Assembly (NCBI GenBank): GCA_965218715.1
Contig: CBDCLY010000011.1
Location: 1-64,000 of the forward strand
Length of the DNA stretch: 64,000 nucleotides
Direction: 5' to 3'
From: CBDCLY01 sp965218715
GTDB lineage: Bacteria; Bacteroidota; Bacteroidia; Flavobacteriales_E; Vicingaceae
Shown here: positions 56,217 to 64,000 of the stretch, piece after piece
Position numbering within the stretch: position 1 is the first letter of the stretch
How the letters are laid out: every line of letters begins with the position of its first letter
The notes under the pieces: model-generated
The model's database searches: none
What the model saw: only the letters and a program-made list of their open reading frames with translations
Told to the model about the DNA's origin: nothing
Position numbers and translations under genes: made by a program

Positions 56217-57470
56217 TTATTGCTCGATTTGTTCCAAAAACCGGAACAGGTTTTTGTTCAAATTTTCAACACAATTATTGGGGTTCGTTGGGGCAAATAA
56301 AGTTAAGGGCAAATACAAGAAACCAAATCCTGGATGCTCTGCACGCCCTTTGTAGAAAGCCCTAGAGTAATATGGAAACGGTTTGTCCAATTGTCTAAAT
56401 TGTTGATCTTTAACTACCAAGGCCATGAAATTGTTTTTCTTTCCATGATAAAAAACTGGCACTTTTACTTGTGCAAAATTGCCGGTGGACATCCATTGGT
56501 AATGAGAGAAATACTGATTGGTATCATTTTCTATCAAAGCATATTCTGCAACAAAAGCATTCTTGGGATTAAAAATCGCAATGTTTGAATCAATTTCAAG
56601 GTCTTCATTTACAAATATTCCTTCAAAATTTTTATTTCTTACTTGCTTGCTATGATGACTCATGAAAAAGCGGACTTCACTAAAGGTGTATTGCTGTTTA
56701 AAGGCTTGAATTAATTGTTGATTTTCTTTCCGTTGTAAAATTTCTGTTTGATCTGCTTTATCGTGAAAATTATACCTTCTTAAGGCATCTATTTTTGATT
56801 GAGATGTTTTCAAACGAACCAAAAGCACTCCTTCTCTCAATTGCGAGATTCGTTTTTTAGCCAAACGCCTTCTTAGCTTTCCATGACTTTCTTTTCTTTT
56901 ACTTTCTTGCATCAGCTTATACTTTAAGCCAACTTGAAGATTAGAACTTCGATCCGAGCCTAGGGGAAGATGCCAATTGGACATTAAGCTCCAATGATTG
57001 ACAATTTTTAAACTGAATCCGAAATTGATACCGACTTGTAAATCTCTAGAAGCCTGCTCTACAGCTATCTTATTTCTTTCAGATACTGCGCCATTTCCAC
57101 GCTTCCATGCTGCAGTAACAGGCATAAAACTTCCCATTCCCATGTGAATGCCCATGTCGTCAATTTGGTATTGCAGCCCAATTTGAGAATCAAATCCAAT
57201 CTTTTGCAATTGATAGTAAGGTCCAAGACTAGAGCGTCTGACCGAAAAATAGTGTTGCGTAATGAACTGAATGCTATTGCTCAAAGGAACACCTACTCCC
57301 ATTCCAAGATACGGACTTGCCTCTTTCTTAAGTTTTAAACCTTGATAATGCAATCGGGAATAATTGAATCCAGCACTGAAGCTAGTGCTTCGTGTGCCTA
57401 GTTCTTGACCCGAGCCATCACTCAAGAAGAATAAAATCAAACTAAAACACAGAAGAAAGCGGTAAATCAT
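56217..57470 (-). CDS. exported protein, beta-barrel-like N-half joined to a soluble C-half
   Basis: A 417-residue protein of unknown function. The ATG at 57470 starts a signal peptide (FLLCFSLILFFLSDGSGQ); a GTG further upstream is less likely. Residues 20-185 have alternating beta strands (FSAGFNYSRLHYQ, LGMGVGVPL, HMGMGSFMPV, LQVGLKYKLM) like outer-membrane barrels. A basic, helical linker follows (KLRRRLAKKRISQ). The last 200 residues look soluble, with AQVKVPVFYHGKKNNFMALV and FGFLYLPLTLFAP. I find no family for the C-half. Confidence 0.55.
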   Translation of the reverse strand: MIYRFLLCFSLILFFLSDGSGQELGTRSTSFSAGFNYSRLHYQGLKLKKEASPYLGMGVGVPLSNSIQFITQHYFSVRRSSLGPYYQLQKIGFDSQIGLQYQIDDMGIHMGMGSFMPVTAAWKRGNGAVSERNKIAVEQASRDLQVGINFGFSLKIVNHWSLMSNWHLPLGSDRSSNLQVGLKYKLMQESKRKESHGKLRRRLAKKRISQLREGVLLVRLKTSQSKIDALRRYNFHDKADQTEILQRKENQQLIQAFKQQYTFSEVRFFMSHHSKQVRNKNFEGIFVNEDLEIDSNIAIFNPKNAFVAEYALIENDTNQYFSHYQWMSTGNFAQVKVPVFYHGKKNNFMALVVKDQQFRQLDKPFPYYSRAFYKGRAEHPGFGFLYLPLTLFAPTNPNNCVENLNKNLFRFLEQIEQ

Positions 57471-57510
57471 TGGGTGCCAGTATTTCACCCTAAAGTTAAT
57501 CGATTAGAAA

Positions 57511-59652
57511 TTAATCTTCAAAATCATTCAAGAGCTCAAAATCCAACTGCTTTTTAGCTAGGTCCGCCCTTTTCACACGTACACTCAATTCGTCTCCAAT
57601 TCGATAAACTTTTCCTGTTCTTGAACCAATTAGAGCATATTGCTCTTGCTTGAATTGATAGAAATCATCATCCAAACTTTTTATACGAATCATTCCTTCG
57701 CATTTGTTTCCTTCAAGTTCTACAAACAAGCCCCATTCAGAAACTCCTGAAACAACACCCCCAAATACTTCTCCTACTTTGTCTTGCATGAATTTAACCT
57801 GCATGAATTTTATAGAAGCACGTTCAGCATCTACTGCTTTGCGCTCATGCTCTGAAGCATATTTACATTGTTCCTCAATTGGTTCAGTTGGCATCGCTTT
57901 TCCACCATCAAGGTAATGCTGAAGAAGTCGGTGTACCATTACATCTGGATAACGTCTTATTGGGGATGTAAAGTGACTGTAATGACTAAATCCTAAGCCA
58001 TAATGTCCAACATTTTCAGTTGAATAGACTGCTTTAGCCATGGTTCGAATGGCTAGTTGAGAGATGAGTTGTTCTTCTGCTCTGCCCACCACATCAGTCA
58101 TGAGTCGATTTAAAGAATTTGAAATTCCTTTGGGTGAAGTAGTATCGATTCTGTAGCCAAATTTTTTAATGAAGTTGCTGAAAGTTTGAAGCTTTTCTTG
58201 ATCTGGATTATCGTGAATTCTATACACAAAGGGCAATTTCTTTTGTTGTCCAATAAAATGGGCCACCCTTCTGTTTGCTAGCAACATGAAGTCTTCGATT
58301 AGCTTATTGGCATCCTTTTGCTCTTTCAAGAAGACACCGATTGGTTCTCCTTTTTCATCCAGCTCAAATTTCACCTCCATGGCATGAAAATCAATTGATC
58401 CTTTTTTGAATCGTTCTGCTCTCAGCGATTTTGAAAGTTGATTCAATTTCAATACTTCCTTGGCGTGCTTGCCCTTCTTGGATTCAATAATGGCCTGAGC
58501 ATCTTCATAAGCAAAACGATGATCTGAATGAATTACAGTTCTGCCAAACCATTCTTTTTGAAGCACTGCATTTTCATCCAATTCGAATATTGCCGAAAAA
58601 CAATATTTATCCTCATGAGGCCTTAATGAACAAGCAAAATTAGAAAGCACTTCTGGTAGCATTGGAACAACACGGTCTACTAAGTAAACTGAGGTTGCTC
58701 TATCATAAGCTTCTTTGTCTAGTTTGGTTCCAGGCTGCAGGTAATGACTTACATCTGCAATGTGAACACCTACTTCCCAATTCCCATTTTTCAATTGCTG
58801 AATGGATAATGCATCGTCAAAATCCTTTGCATCTGCAGGGTCAATTGTGAAGGTTAGAATTTTTCTACAATCTCTTCTCTTTTTTATTTCTTCTGGCTTG
58901 ATTCGAACATCAAGGTCTTCGGCTTCTTTTTCTATTTCTACAGGAAATTTATAGGGCAAACCAAACTCTGCCAAGATGGAATGCATTTCAGTTTCATTCT
59001 CTCCAGGGTTACCTAGAACCTGAACAACTTCACCAACAGGACTATCCGCATCATGCTGCCAATCAATCATTTTAACTATGGCTTTTTGTCCATGCTCTGC
59101 CCCATTTAATTTATTTAAAGGAACGAATACATCCACTGGCATTCTTTTGCTGTCGGGAATTAAAAAGGCAAACTTGTTCGATTTTTCGATAATTCCAACA
59201 AATTCATCTTGTGCTCTTTCTAACACCTTGACCACCTTGCCAATTGTTTTTCCATTGCGCTTAACCTTAATGATGCTGGCTTGAACAATATCACCGTGAA
59301 GAGCATTTAATAGATCTCGTTCTCCAATGAAAATGTCTTCTGGTAATTTATCAACTGCAAGGTAGGCTGACCCACTGCTGGTCATGTCAATTTTACCCGT
59401 TACACCATTTAAATTTTCGGCTGAACCAATTAATCGAAACCGTCCTGGTCTTTCTTCTTCTAGGACTTCTTTTTCTGCTAATTCATATAGGACTTTCCCA
59501 ACAATTTTTTTCTTTGAAGTTTGAACAATTCCCAATTGCTTGGCAATTTGTTTGTAATTGTAGACCTGACTTGGATTTTTTCTAAAAACGCGAAGAACGC
59601 TTTCTTTAAGGGGAGGATTTTGGGGAGATTTTTTGCTTTTCTTTTTTGTCAT
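57511..59652 (-). CDS. rnr: ribonuclease R
   Basis: A 713-residue 3'-5' exoribonuclease of the RNB family. An N-terminal winged-helix and cold-shock-like OB domains precede the catalytic RNB domain with DPADAKDFDDALS and HIADVSHYLQPG. The C-terminal S1 domain starts VFGGVVSGVSEWGLFVEL. It degrades structured RNA. It is divergent from the TonB-like gene. Confidence 0.97.
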   Translation of the reverse strand: MTKKKSKKSPQNPPLKESVLRVFRKNPSQVYNYKQIAKQLGIVQTSKKKIVGKVLYELAEKEVLEEERPGRFRLIGSAENLNGVTGKIDMTSSGSAYLAVDKLPEDIFIGERDLLNALHGDIVQASIIKVKRNGKTIGKVVKVLERAQDEFVGIIEKSNKFAFLIPDSKRMPVDVFVPLNKLNGAEHGQKAIVKMIDWQHDADSPVGEVVQVLGNPGENETEMHSILAEFGLPYKFPVEIEKEAEDLDVRIKPEEIKKRRDCRKILTFTIDPADAKDFDDALSIQQLKNGNWEVGVHIADVSHYLQPGTKLDKEAYDRATSVYLVDRVVPMLPEVLSNFACSLRPHEDKYCFSAIFELDENAVLQKEWFGRTVIHSDHRFAYEDAQAIIESKKGKHAKEVLKLNQLSKSLRAERFKKGSIDFHAMEVKFELDEKGEPIGVFLKEQKDANKLIEDFMLLANRRVAHFIGQQKKLPFVYRIHDNPDQEKLQTFSNFIKKFGYRIDTTSPKGISNSLNRLMTDVVGRAEEQLISQLAIRTMAKAVYSTENVGHYGLGFSHYSHFTSPIRRYPDVMVHRLLQHYLDGGKAMPTEPIEEQCKYASEHERKAVDAERASIKFMQVKFMQDKVGEVFGGVVSGVSEWGLFVELEGNKCEGMIRIKSLDDDFYQFKQEQYALIGSRTGKVYRIGDELSVRVKRADLAKKQLDFELLNDFED

Positions 59653-59752
59653 GTAGTGATTCGCCTAATTTTGGCTGTTGCAAAGCTAAGCATTAGTTTG
59701 TTTTTGCTTGGGGCAATTTATTTTTGTGCTTATCCGTTCTCCTTAAAAAAAA

Positions 59753-60475
59753 ATGAAAAAAGCCAGAAAAAGTAGCGTTTTCGCTAATCAAACCAATCGA
59801 TTGTTAGTTGGCCTCGTTCTAAGTTTAAGTTTAGTGCATTTAGCATTTGAATGGGAAACCAGTTACGCGCTCGATAGTTCTTACCAAATGGATTCAAAAA
59901 TCTTAGAATTTGACGAAATACTTCCTCCTGTAACTTACAGAGTTATGGAACAACCTAAATTGAAAAAAGCCAATACAGACCAAATTCAAATTGTAGAAAT
60001 CCTTCCTGAAGAAATTAAAGAAAAAGATCCAAGTCCTACCCCTCCAATAGATCCTATTGTTGAAACCAATATCGACTTGGCTGCTTATGGCATGAATACA
60101 GATCCTGCCCCGCCCATAGAAGTACCAAGAACAGCTGCCGAAATTTTTCCGCATTATTCTAAGTGCGAAGGCTTAATGGGAAATGAGTCTTATTTGTGCA
60201 GTATGGAAGAGATCATTAATCGCATTGGATCCAATTTTGAAATTCCAAATCCATTAAAATCAGACCCTGGCATGCACAATGCTTTTGTAGAATTTGTTGT
60301 TGATAAAACAGGAGCAATTACAGAAGTTAAGGTCTTAAGAGCCAGTCACCCTCATATGGGGAGGGCATCAAAAAAGGCAGTGTTAAGTCTTCCAAATATG
60401 GCGCCTGCAAAGCATCATGGGAAAAAAGTGGCTTTAAGAATGACCGTTCCTTTGAACCTAGAAATAAAACCCTAG
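59753..60475 (+). CDS. TonB-type energy-transducing protein
   Basis: A 240-residue protein with one N-terminal membrane segment (LLVGLVLSLSLVHLAF). A Pro-rich periplasmic linker (KDPSPTPPIDPIVE) and a C-terminal TonB domain follow. The TonB signature is present: FVEFVVDKTGAITEVKVLRASHP, then AVLSLPNMAPAKHHGKKVALRMTVPL. It passes energy of the inner membrane to outer-membrane receptors or acts as an accessory TonB. TAATTTTG at 59666-59673 may be its -7 box. The stop interlocks with that of the next gene on the other strand. Confidence 0.88.
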   Translation: MKKARKSSVFANQTNRLLVGLVLSLSLVHLAFEWETSYALDSSYQMDSKILEFDEILPPVTYRVMEQPKLKKANTDQIQIVEILPEEIKEKDPSPTPPIDPIVETNIDLAAYGMNTDPAPPIEVPRTAAEIFPHYSKCEGLMGNESYLCSMEEIINRIGSNFEIPNPLKSDPGMHNAFVEFVVDKTGAITEVKVLRASHPHMGRASKKAVLSLPNMAPAKHHGKKVALRMTVPLNLEIKP

Positions 60476-62997
60476 CGGCTTAAAATGATCTTTTTGATTT
60501 CTTGATTTCCATTTTGCAATTCAACATTGAGGAAATATATTCCATTGCTTAAGTGTTCAGGCAATTGAAACTCTCCATTGAGCTGCATTTGCACACTCCA
60601 ATAAGCGACATCATTTCCCAACATATCAATAATTCTAATCCCTTCAACTGGAATGAAACTATTGTAAAACAAAATGCCAGAACTTGGATTAGGAAAGATT
60701 GAACTGTATTGGAATTTCTCAGTTTTTGCCTCTTCTATTATTCCAGTAATGCAATTTGAATAATCCGGATCTGGTAATTCTCTAACTAATTTTGCTTGAA
60801 ATTGTGCTGCCTTATTCAGTTCATCTGTAAGTAGACTTACCTGTTCTAAATGAGTCATATTGGAATCAAAAGCGACAGCAACTAAATAATCTAAATTTTT
60901 TCGTTCTCCTGATTTTAAATCAAAGGGAGCAAAAACTCCTACAGAACGAGCATCTCCTAAATTATTGGCAGGGTAAGCTGGTCCCGGGTTAATTAATGAC
61001 CATTCATTTGCTTTGTCTAATCTACCAGGAAAAAGAAAGGATGCAGTATTCATCTGGCTTGGGTTATACCCATTCCCTCCTGTTGTAATTGGGTTGCCAT
61101 CATTCCATAATCCTTTTAAAGCTCTATAGTAATGGCCTGGAGTAAATGGGGCAGCCAACAATCCATTAAAATCAGAATATCCAATATAAGAACTCATGCT
61201 ATGGTTAATGAATTTGGCTCCTATTGCTGGTGTCTTTGTTCCAAGATTGATGTTTGGCTGAGTAACAAATGTTTCATCAAAATCATCTCCATTGTAAGCA
61301 AAGAAAATATCCGCCGAGGGCAAACTACCATGTGCATCATCTATTGGGTTTCCAATATCAATATCCATATTTAAGCCCACCCTAATGCTGTCCAGTTGAA
61401 ATGCGTTTCGGTTGACAATGCTTTGCCTTACAAAAACCGCCTGATCTAGATAGGGAACATTGGGCTGATCAAAAACATGGACTAAAGTGTGCACTTCAAC
61501 ATTTAAATTATTTCCTGTTAAACCATGAACAGTGTTTTTGGCATCATTGGTTATGATGTATATTGCTTTGTCGCCAATAATGAATGGAAAATCTCCATTT
61601 TCTGGATCGTAACAGCCATTGCTATTAATGTCGATGAAAGGAGCTTGGTCTGGAAATTCTCCAAATTCTGATCTTCCATTTGCAGGCCAATCACGAATAA
61701 CATCAGGCACAACATAGCCAGGAGAGTGCACTTGGCTCAAATGCTGACTAATTGCGGCTTTAGTTATGTAATGCATGTTCTTTCTTATTAGGTTTGGGTT
61801 AGAGCTAACAGGACCAGCTGAGAAATCTCCTTCCACATATCCAGCTTTCGCAAGTTTTCCGGAATCATTGCTGGAGGACATCCAAATGCTTCCATCATAT
61901 ATCAATGTTCTATCGCTACCCTTTGGGTAATTAAATCCATAACTTGTGCTTGGACTGTTGGTAAATATTCCTCCGTAAGAATTAAAACGAGCTGAAATCG
62001 AACTGGTTTCAATTTGCATAGCAGCGGGAATAGCTTGAACACTGTCATTGGCGATGGCAAAACCTTCATCAGTTGCAATGATAACCTTTCCATTAGCGCA
62101 TTTTACTTGATTAATTTTAGAAGAAACAAAACCTTCTTGATACAAAGTATAATTGGCACCATCAAAACGATAAAGTCCCGCTTTGTCCAATTGTCCAGCT
62201 CCAGTAAAAGAAAACCAATAATCGCCATTGGAGCCAATGTCCATTGCTGTTAGTTTAGTAACGTTAATTGAGTTTGCTGGAATTTCAAAGCTGTCTAAGT
62301 CAAACAGGCCATTGATTAAGTATGCGCCAGAATTGTTAGAAGTAATGCCAATTTCTCCATTGTTCATTTGGATCAATTTGGCGTCTCCAACATAGGTTTT
62401 AAGACCGGTATCTCTAATGGTGGTCCAATTGTTTCCATCAAAAAGTTCCGCAGTTACAGGATTGGCAATGTTAACTATGCTTTCAGAAAAAACATTGCCA
62501 TAAATACTATCTCCGCTATTGATGGCAATGTCATATATTTTTCGTCCGGTAAAATGAGTGAAAATAGCCCCTTCTTTTTTGGTCAATCCATCAAAGGAGG
62601 CAATCCAAAGAGTGCCATTTTGATCCACTTCAATGTCTTGAATGACATTGGTTAACAATCCATTACTGGTGTCGAAATGAGTAAAATTCCCATTGACAAA
62701 TTGACAAAGACCAGAGTCGTTTACCATCCAAGTTGTATCGCCATGAGACCTAATTTTTCTAATTACATTGGATCGAATTTGACTGTTGCTGGTATCATAA
62801 TTTACAAAGCCATTGAAATCGTATACAGACAAACCACTATCAGTGGCTAAGTAAATGTGGTTTTTAGCAATGCTCAATTCATTTACTTTAGAGCTTATTA
62901 GTCCATCTGATTTTAGGAATGTCTTCCAATAGTTTTGGGAAAAAGTGGGTGAAACAATTAGAATAAAAAAGAGGCTATAAAATAATTTTCTAGTCAT
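60472..62997 (-). CDS. T9SS-sorted protein with regulator-type beta-propeller repeats
   Basis: An 841-residue exported protein starting at the ATG of MTRKLFYSLFFILIVS; a TTG three codons upstream is unlikely. Residues about 20-330 contain propeller-like repeats (SKVNELSIAKNHIYLATDSGLSV, TLWIASFDGLT), similar to the sensor propellers of two-component regulators but without any kinase. A long middle region follows with a Ca-binding-like stretch (IDINSNGCYDPENGDFP). The C-terminus is a T9SS type A sorting domain (IFPNPSSGILFY ... GIYFLNVELQNGNQEIKK). It is probably a surface protein. Confidence 0.85.
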   Translation of the reverse strand: MTRKLFYSLFFILIVSPTFSQNYWKTFLKSDGLISSKVNELSIAKNHIYLATDSGLSVYDFNGFVNYDTSNSQIRSNVIRKIRSHGDTTWMVNDSGLCQFVNGNFTHFDTSNGLLTNVIQDIEVDQNGTLWIASFDGLTKKEGAIFTHFTGRKIYDIAINSGDSIYGNVFSESIVNIANPVTAELFDGNNWTTIRDTGLKTYVGDAKLIQMNNGEIGITSNNSGAYLINGLFDLDSFEIPANSINVTKLTAMDIGSNGDYWFSFTGAGQLDKAGLYRFDGANYTLYQEGFVSSKINQVKCANGKVIIATDEGFAIANDSVQAIPAAMQIETSSISARFNSYGGIFTNSPSTSYGFNYPKGSDRTLIYDGSIWMSSSNDSGKLAKAGYVEGDFSAGPVSSNPNLIRKNMHYITKAAISQHLSQVHSPGYVVPDVIRDWPANGRSEFGEFPDQAPFIDINSNGCYDPENGDFPFIIGDKAIYIITNDAKNTVHGLTGNNLNVEVHTLVHVFDQPNVPYLDQAVFVRQSIVNRNAFQLDSIRVGLNMDIDIGNPIDDAHGSLPSADIFFAYNGDDFDETFVTQPNINLGTKTPAIGAKFINHSMSSYIGYSDFNGLLAAPFTPGHYYRALKGLWNDGNPITTGGNGYNPSQMNTASFLFPGRLDKANEWSLINPGPAYPANNLGDARSVGVFAPFDLKSGERKNLDYLVAVAFDSNMTHLEQVSLLTDELNKAAQFQAKLVRELPDPDYSNCITGIIEEAKTEKFQYSSIFPNPSSGILFYNSFIPVEGIRIIDMLGNDVAYWSVQMQLNGEFQLPEHLSNGIYFLNVELQNGNQEIKKIILSR

Positions 62998-63072
62998 GTA
63001 GATCAACTTTTGGGTTTATAATTTAACACTGCAAAATGCTTGTTCGTTGCCTATTCGGCTTATTTTTAAGGC

Positions 63073-63819
63073 ATGAAATCTAGCTTTAAGAATAGTAAAA
63101 TACAAATTAATGTCGACTTCACTAAACCCGTAGATGTCTCCATTCCTTTAAGAGCGGGATCTAAGAATGTGAACGCTTGGTATGTTGACCCAGTAAAAAT
63201 AGAAGCAGTTAGAACAGAACAATTTGTTGGTTCTGTTGCAGAAGGAGGAAGCGTAAATTTTAGAAACATACAATTCAATCCTCATGGAAATGGAACGCAT
63301 ACCGAATGTGTTGGACACATCTCAAAAGCGGAGTATTCCATTAACCAATGTTTAAAAAGCTTTTTGTTTTACTCTCAAGTTCTTAGCATAAAGCCAAGTG
63401 TTCAAAATAATGGAGATCAAATAATTTGCGGAGAAGATTTAGAAGGAAAGTTATTGCCAAACATTGAGGCCTTATTGATTCGAACACTTCCGAATCCACT
63501 GACAAAAATGGAAATGCAATATTCCAACACCAACCCACCCTATTTAGATGAGGATTTTATCAAGCAAATAATTGATCATGGAGTAAAGCATTTGTTAATT
63601 GATCTTCCTTCGGTAGATCGTGAACTCGACGATGGGGTTTTGGCAGCTCATCATCTTTTTTGGGATTACCCAGCTGATCCAAAATTTGATCGTACCATCA
63701 CAGAGATGATTTACATCCCTGATGAAATTAAAGATGGCAACTATCTTCTTAACCTGCAAATTGCTAGTTTCGAAAATGATGCAAGTCCAAGCAAACCAGT
63801 CTTGTATCCAATAATTTAA
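63073..63819 (+). CDS. cyclase-family metal hydrolase (kynurenine formamidase-like)
   Basis: A 248-residue protein with the cyclase-family metal site HGNGTHTECVGHIS, a variant of the HxGTHxDxPxH pattern in which Glu and Cys replace the usual Asp and Pro. Relatives hydrolyse arylformamides. Whether this one uses N-formylkynurenine is not known. TATTTTTA lies four bases before the ATG, close to the leaderless promoter pattern of this window. Confidence 0.8.
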   Translation: MKSSFKNSKIQINVDFTKPVDVSIPLRAGSKNVNAWYVDPVKIEAVRTEQFVGSVAEGGSVNFRNIQFNPHGNGTHTECVGHISKAEYSINQCLKSFLFYSQVLSIKPSVQNNGDQIICGEDLEGKLLPNIEALLIRTLPNPLTKMEMQYSNTNPPYLDEDFIKQIIDHGVKHLLIDLPSVDRELDDGVLAAHHLFWDYPADPKFDRTITEMIYIPDEIKDGNYLLNLQIASFENDASPSKPVLYPII

Positions 63820-63841
63820 ACTGCTATCACCTCCAATTAAA

Positions 63842-64000
63842 ATGGATAAGTCTACTCGAAATTCACTTCTACTTTTACAATTGGTAGTCCTCATTTTTGG
63901 CTTCACTGCCATTTTAGGAAAGTTAATTAGTGTCTCATCAGAAGTTTTAGTTTGGTATCGAATGGGAATTGCCGCTGTGTGCTTGTTAATCTATTCTAAG
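63842..64000 (+). CDS. EamA/DMT-family transporter, 3' end missing
   Basis: The first 53 codons of a membrane protein are visible: an N-terminal polar part, then QLVVLIFGFTAILGKLISVS and VWYRMGIAAVCLLIY, the first two membrane segments of an EamA transporter. The rest is beyond the window. The start is the ATG at 63842, 22 bases after the cyclase stop. Confidence 0.7.
   Translation, partial: MDKSTRNSLLLLQLVVLIFGFTAILGKLISVSSEVLVWYRMGIAAVCLLIYSK

Overview
The window is A+T-rich, densely coded chromosomal DNA from a member of the Bacteroidota, most likely a flavobacterium-like marine or freshwater heterotroph. Several exported proteins end in type IX secretion (T9SS) sorting domains. Many lipoproteins have a Bacteroidota-style lipobox. 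Bacteroidota promoter boxes (TTTG / TAnnTTTG) replace sigma70 boxes. The order purQ - integral membrane protein - tiny membrane protein - purD is typical of flavobacteria. No phage, insertion sequence or CRISPR array was found.

Layout. 0-5 kb: the end of an M28 glutaminyl-cyclase-like protein, polA and two exported proteins of unknown role. 5-10.6 kb: a secreted M43 metalloprotease with a sorting domain, an SDR reductase, a frameshifted trans-sulfuration enzyme, a flippase-like membrane protein and a frameshifted ArsC/Spx-like gene. 10.5-13.5 kb: a tight run of EamA transporter, yicC, gmk and nadD. 13.5-21.2 kb: purQ, membrane proteins, purD and odhB-odhA (2-oxoglutarate dehydrogenase E2 and E1). 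21-28.5 kb: a TIGR01777 epimerase, a polyprenyl diphosphate synthase, sugar-nucleotide genes (epimerase, rfbA), a frameshifted RND/MMPL exporter and a TRIC-type channel. 28.6-34.6 kb: a giant alpha-2-macroglobulin-like lipoprotein with six frameshifts. 34.6-39.7 kb: lipoproteins, a double UspA protein and a beta-propeller T9SS cargo. 39.7-47.5 kb: an accessory island of duplicated T9SS surface-protein genes, bounded by an intact tRNA-Asn and by fragments of it. 47.7-64 kb: two PfkB kinases, a biotin carrier, M1 aminopeptidase, rnhA, lipB/lipA, MarC, rnr, a TonB-like protein, another T9SS cargo, a cyclase and the start of an EamA transporter.

The most unusual region is 39.7-47.5 kb. A 1.6-kb segment is directly duplicated. 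It carries the 3' end of a large beta-helix surface-protein gene and a complete 326/329-aa partner gene. Each copy lies on the 3' side of tRNA-Asn-derived sequence (intact gene at 47467-47540, 3'-half copy at 41713-41758, short anticodon-arm copy at 39971-39991). A 95-bp tandem repeat and a 63-bp palindrome that inverts the tRNA 3' end accompany it. The duplicated copies are nearly identical at both ends and clearly diverged in the middle. That arrangement looks like an integrase-free, tRNA-anchored island with exchangeable surface-protein cassettes.

A second theme is gene breakage. Four genes carry eleven single-base indels. Every one lies in, or can be placed in, a run of two or more identical bases, and ten of eleven are insertions. 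Removing them restores full-length proteins of normal family length. This points to base-calling or assembly error more than to gene death, but cannot be decided from the sequence alone. Functional links inside the window include lipB and lipA (lipoate attachment and synthesis), which would act on the lipoyl lysine of OdhB.
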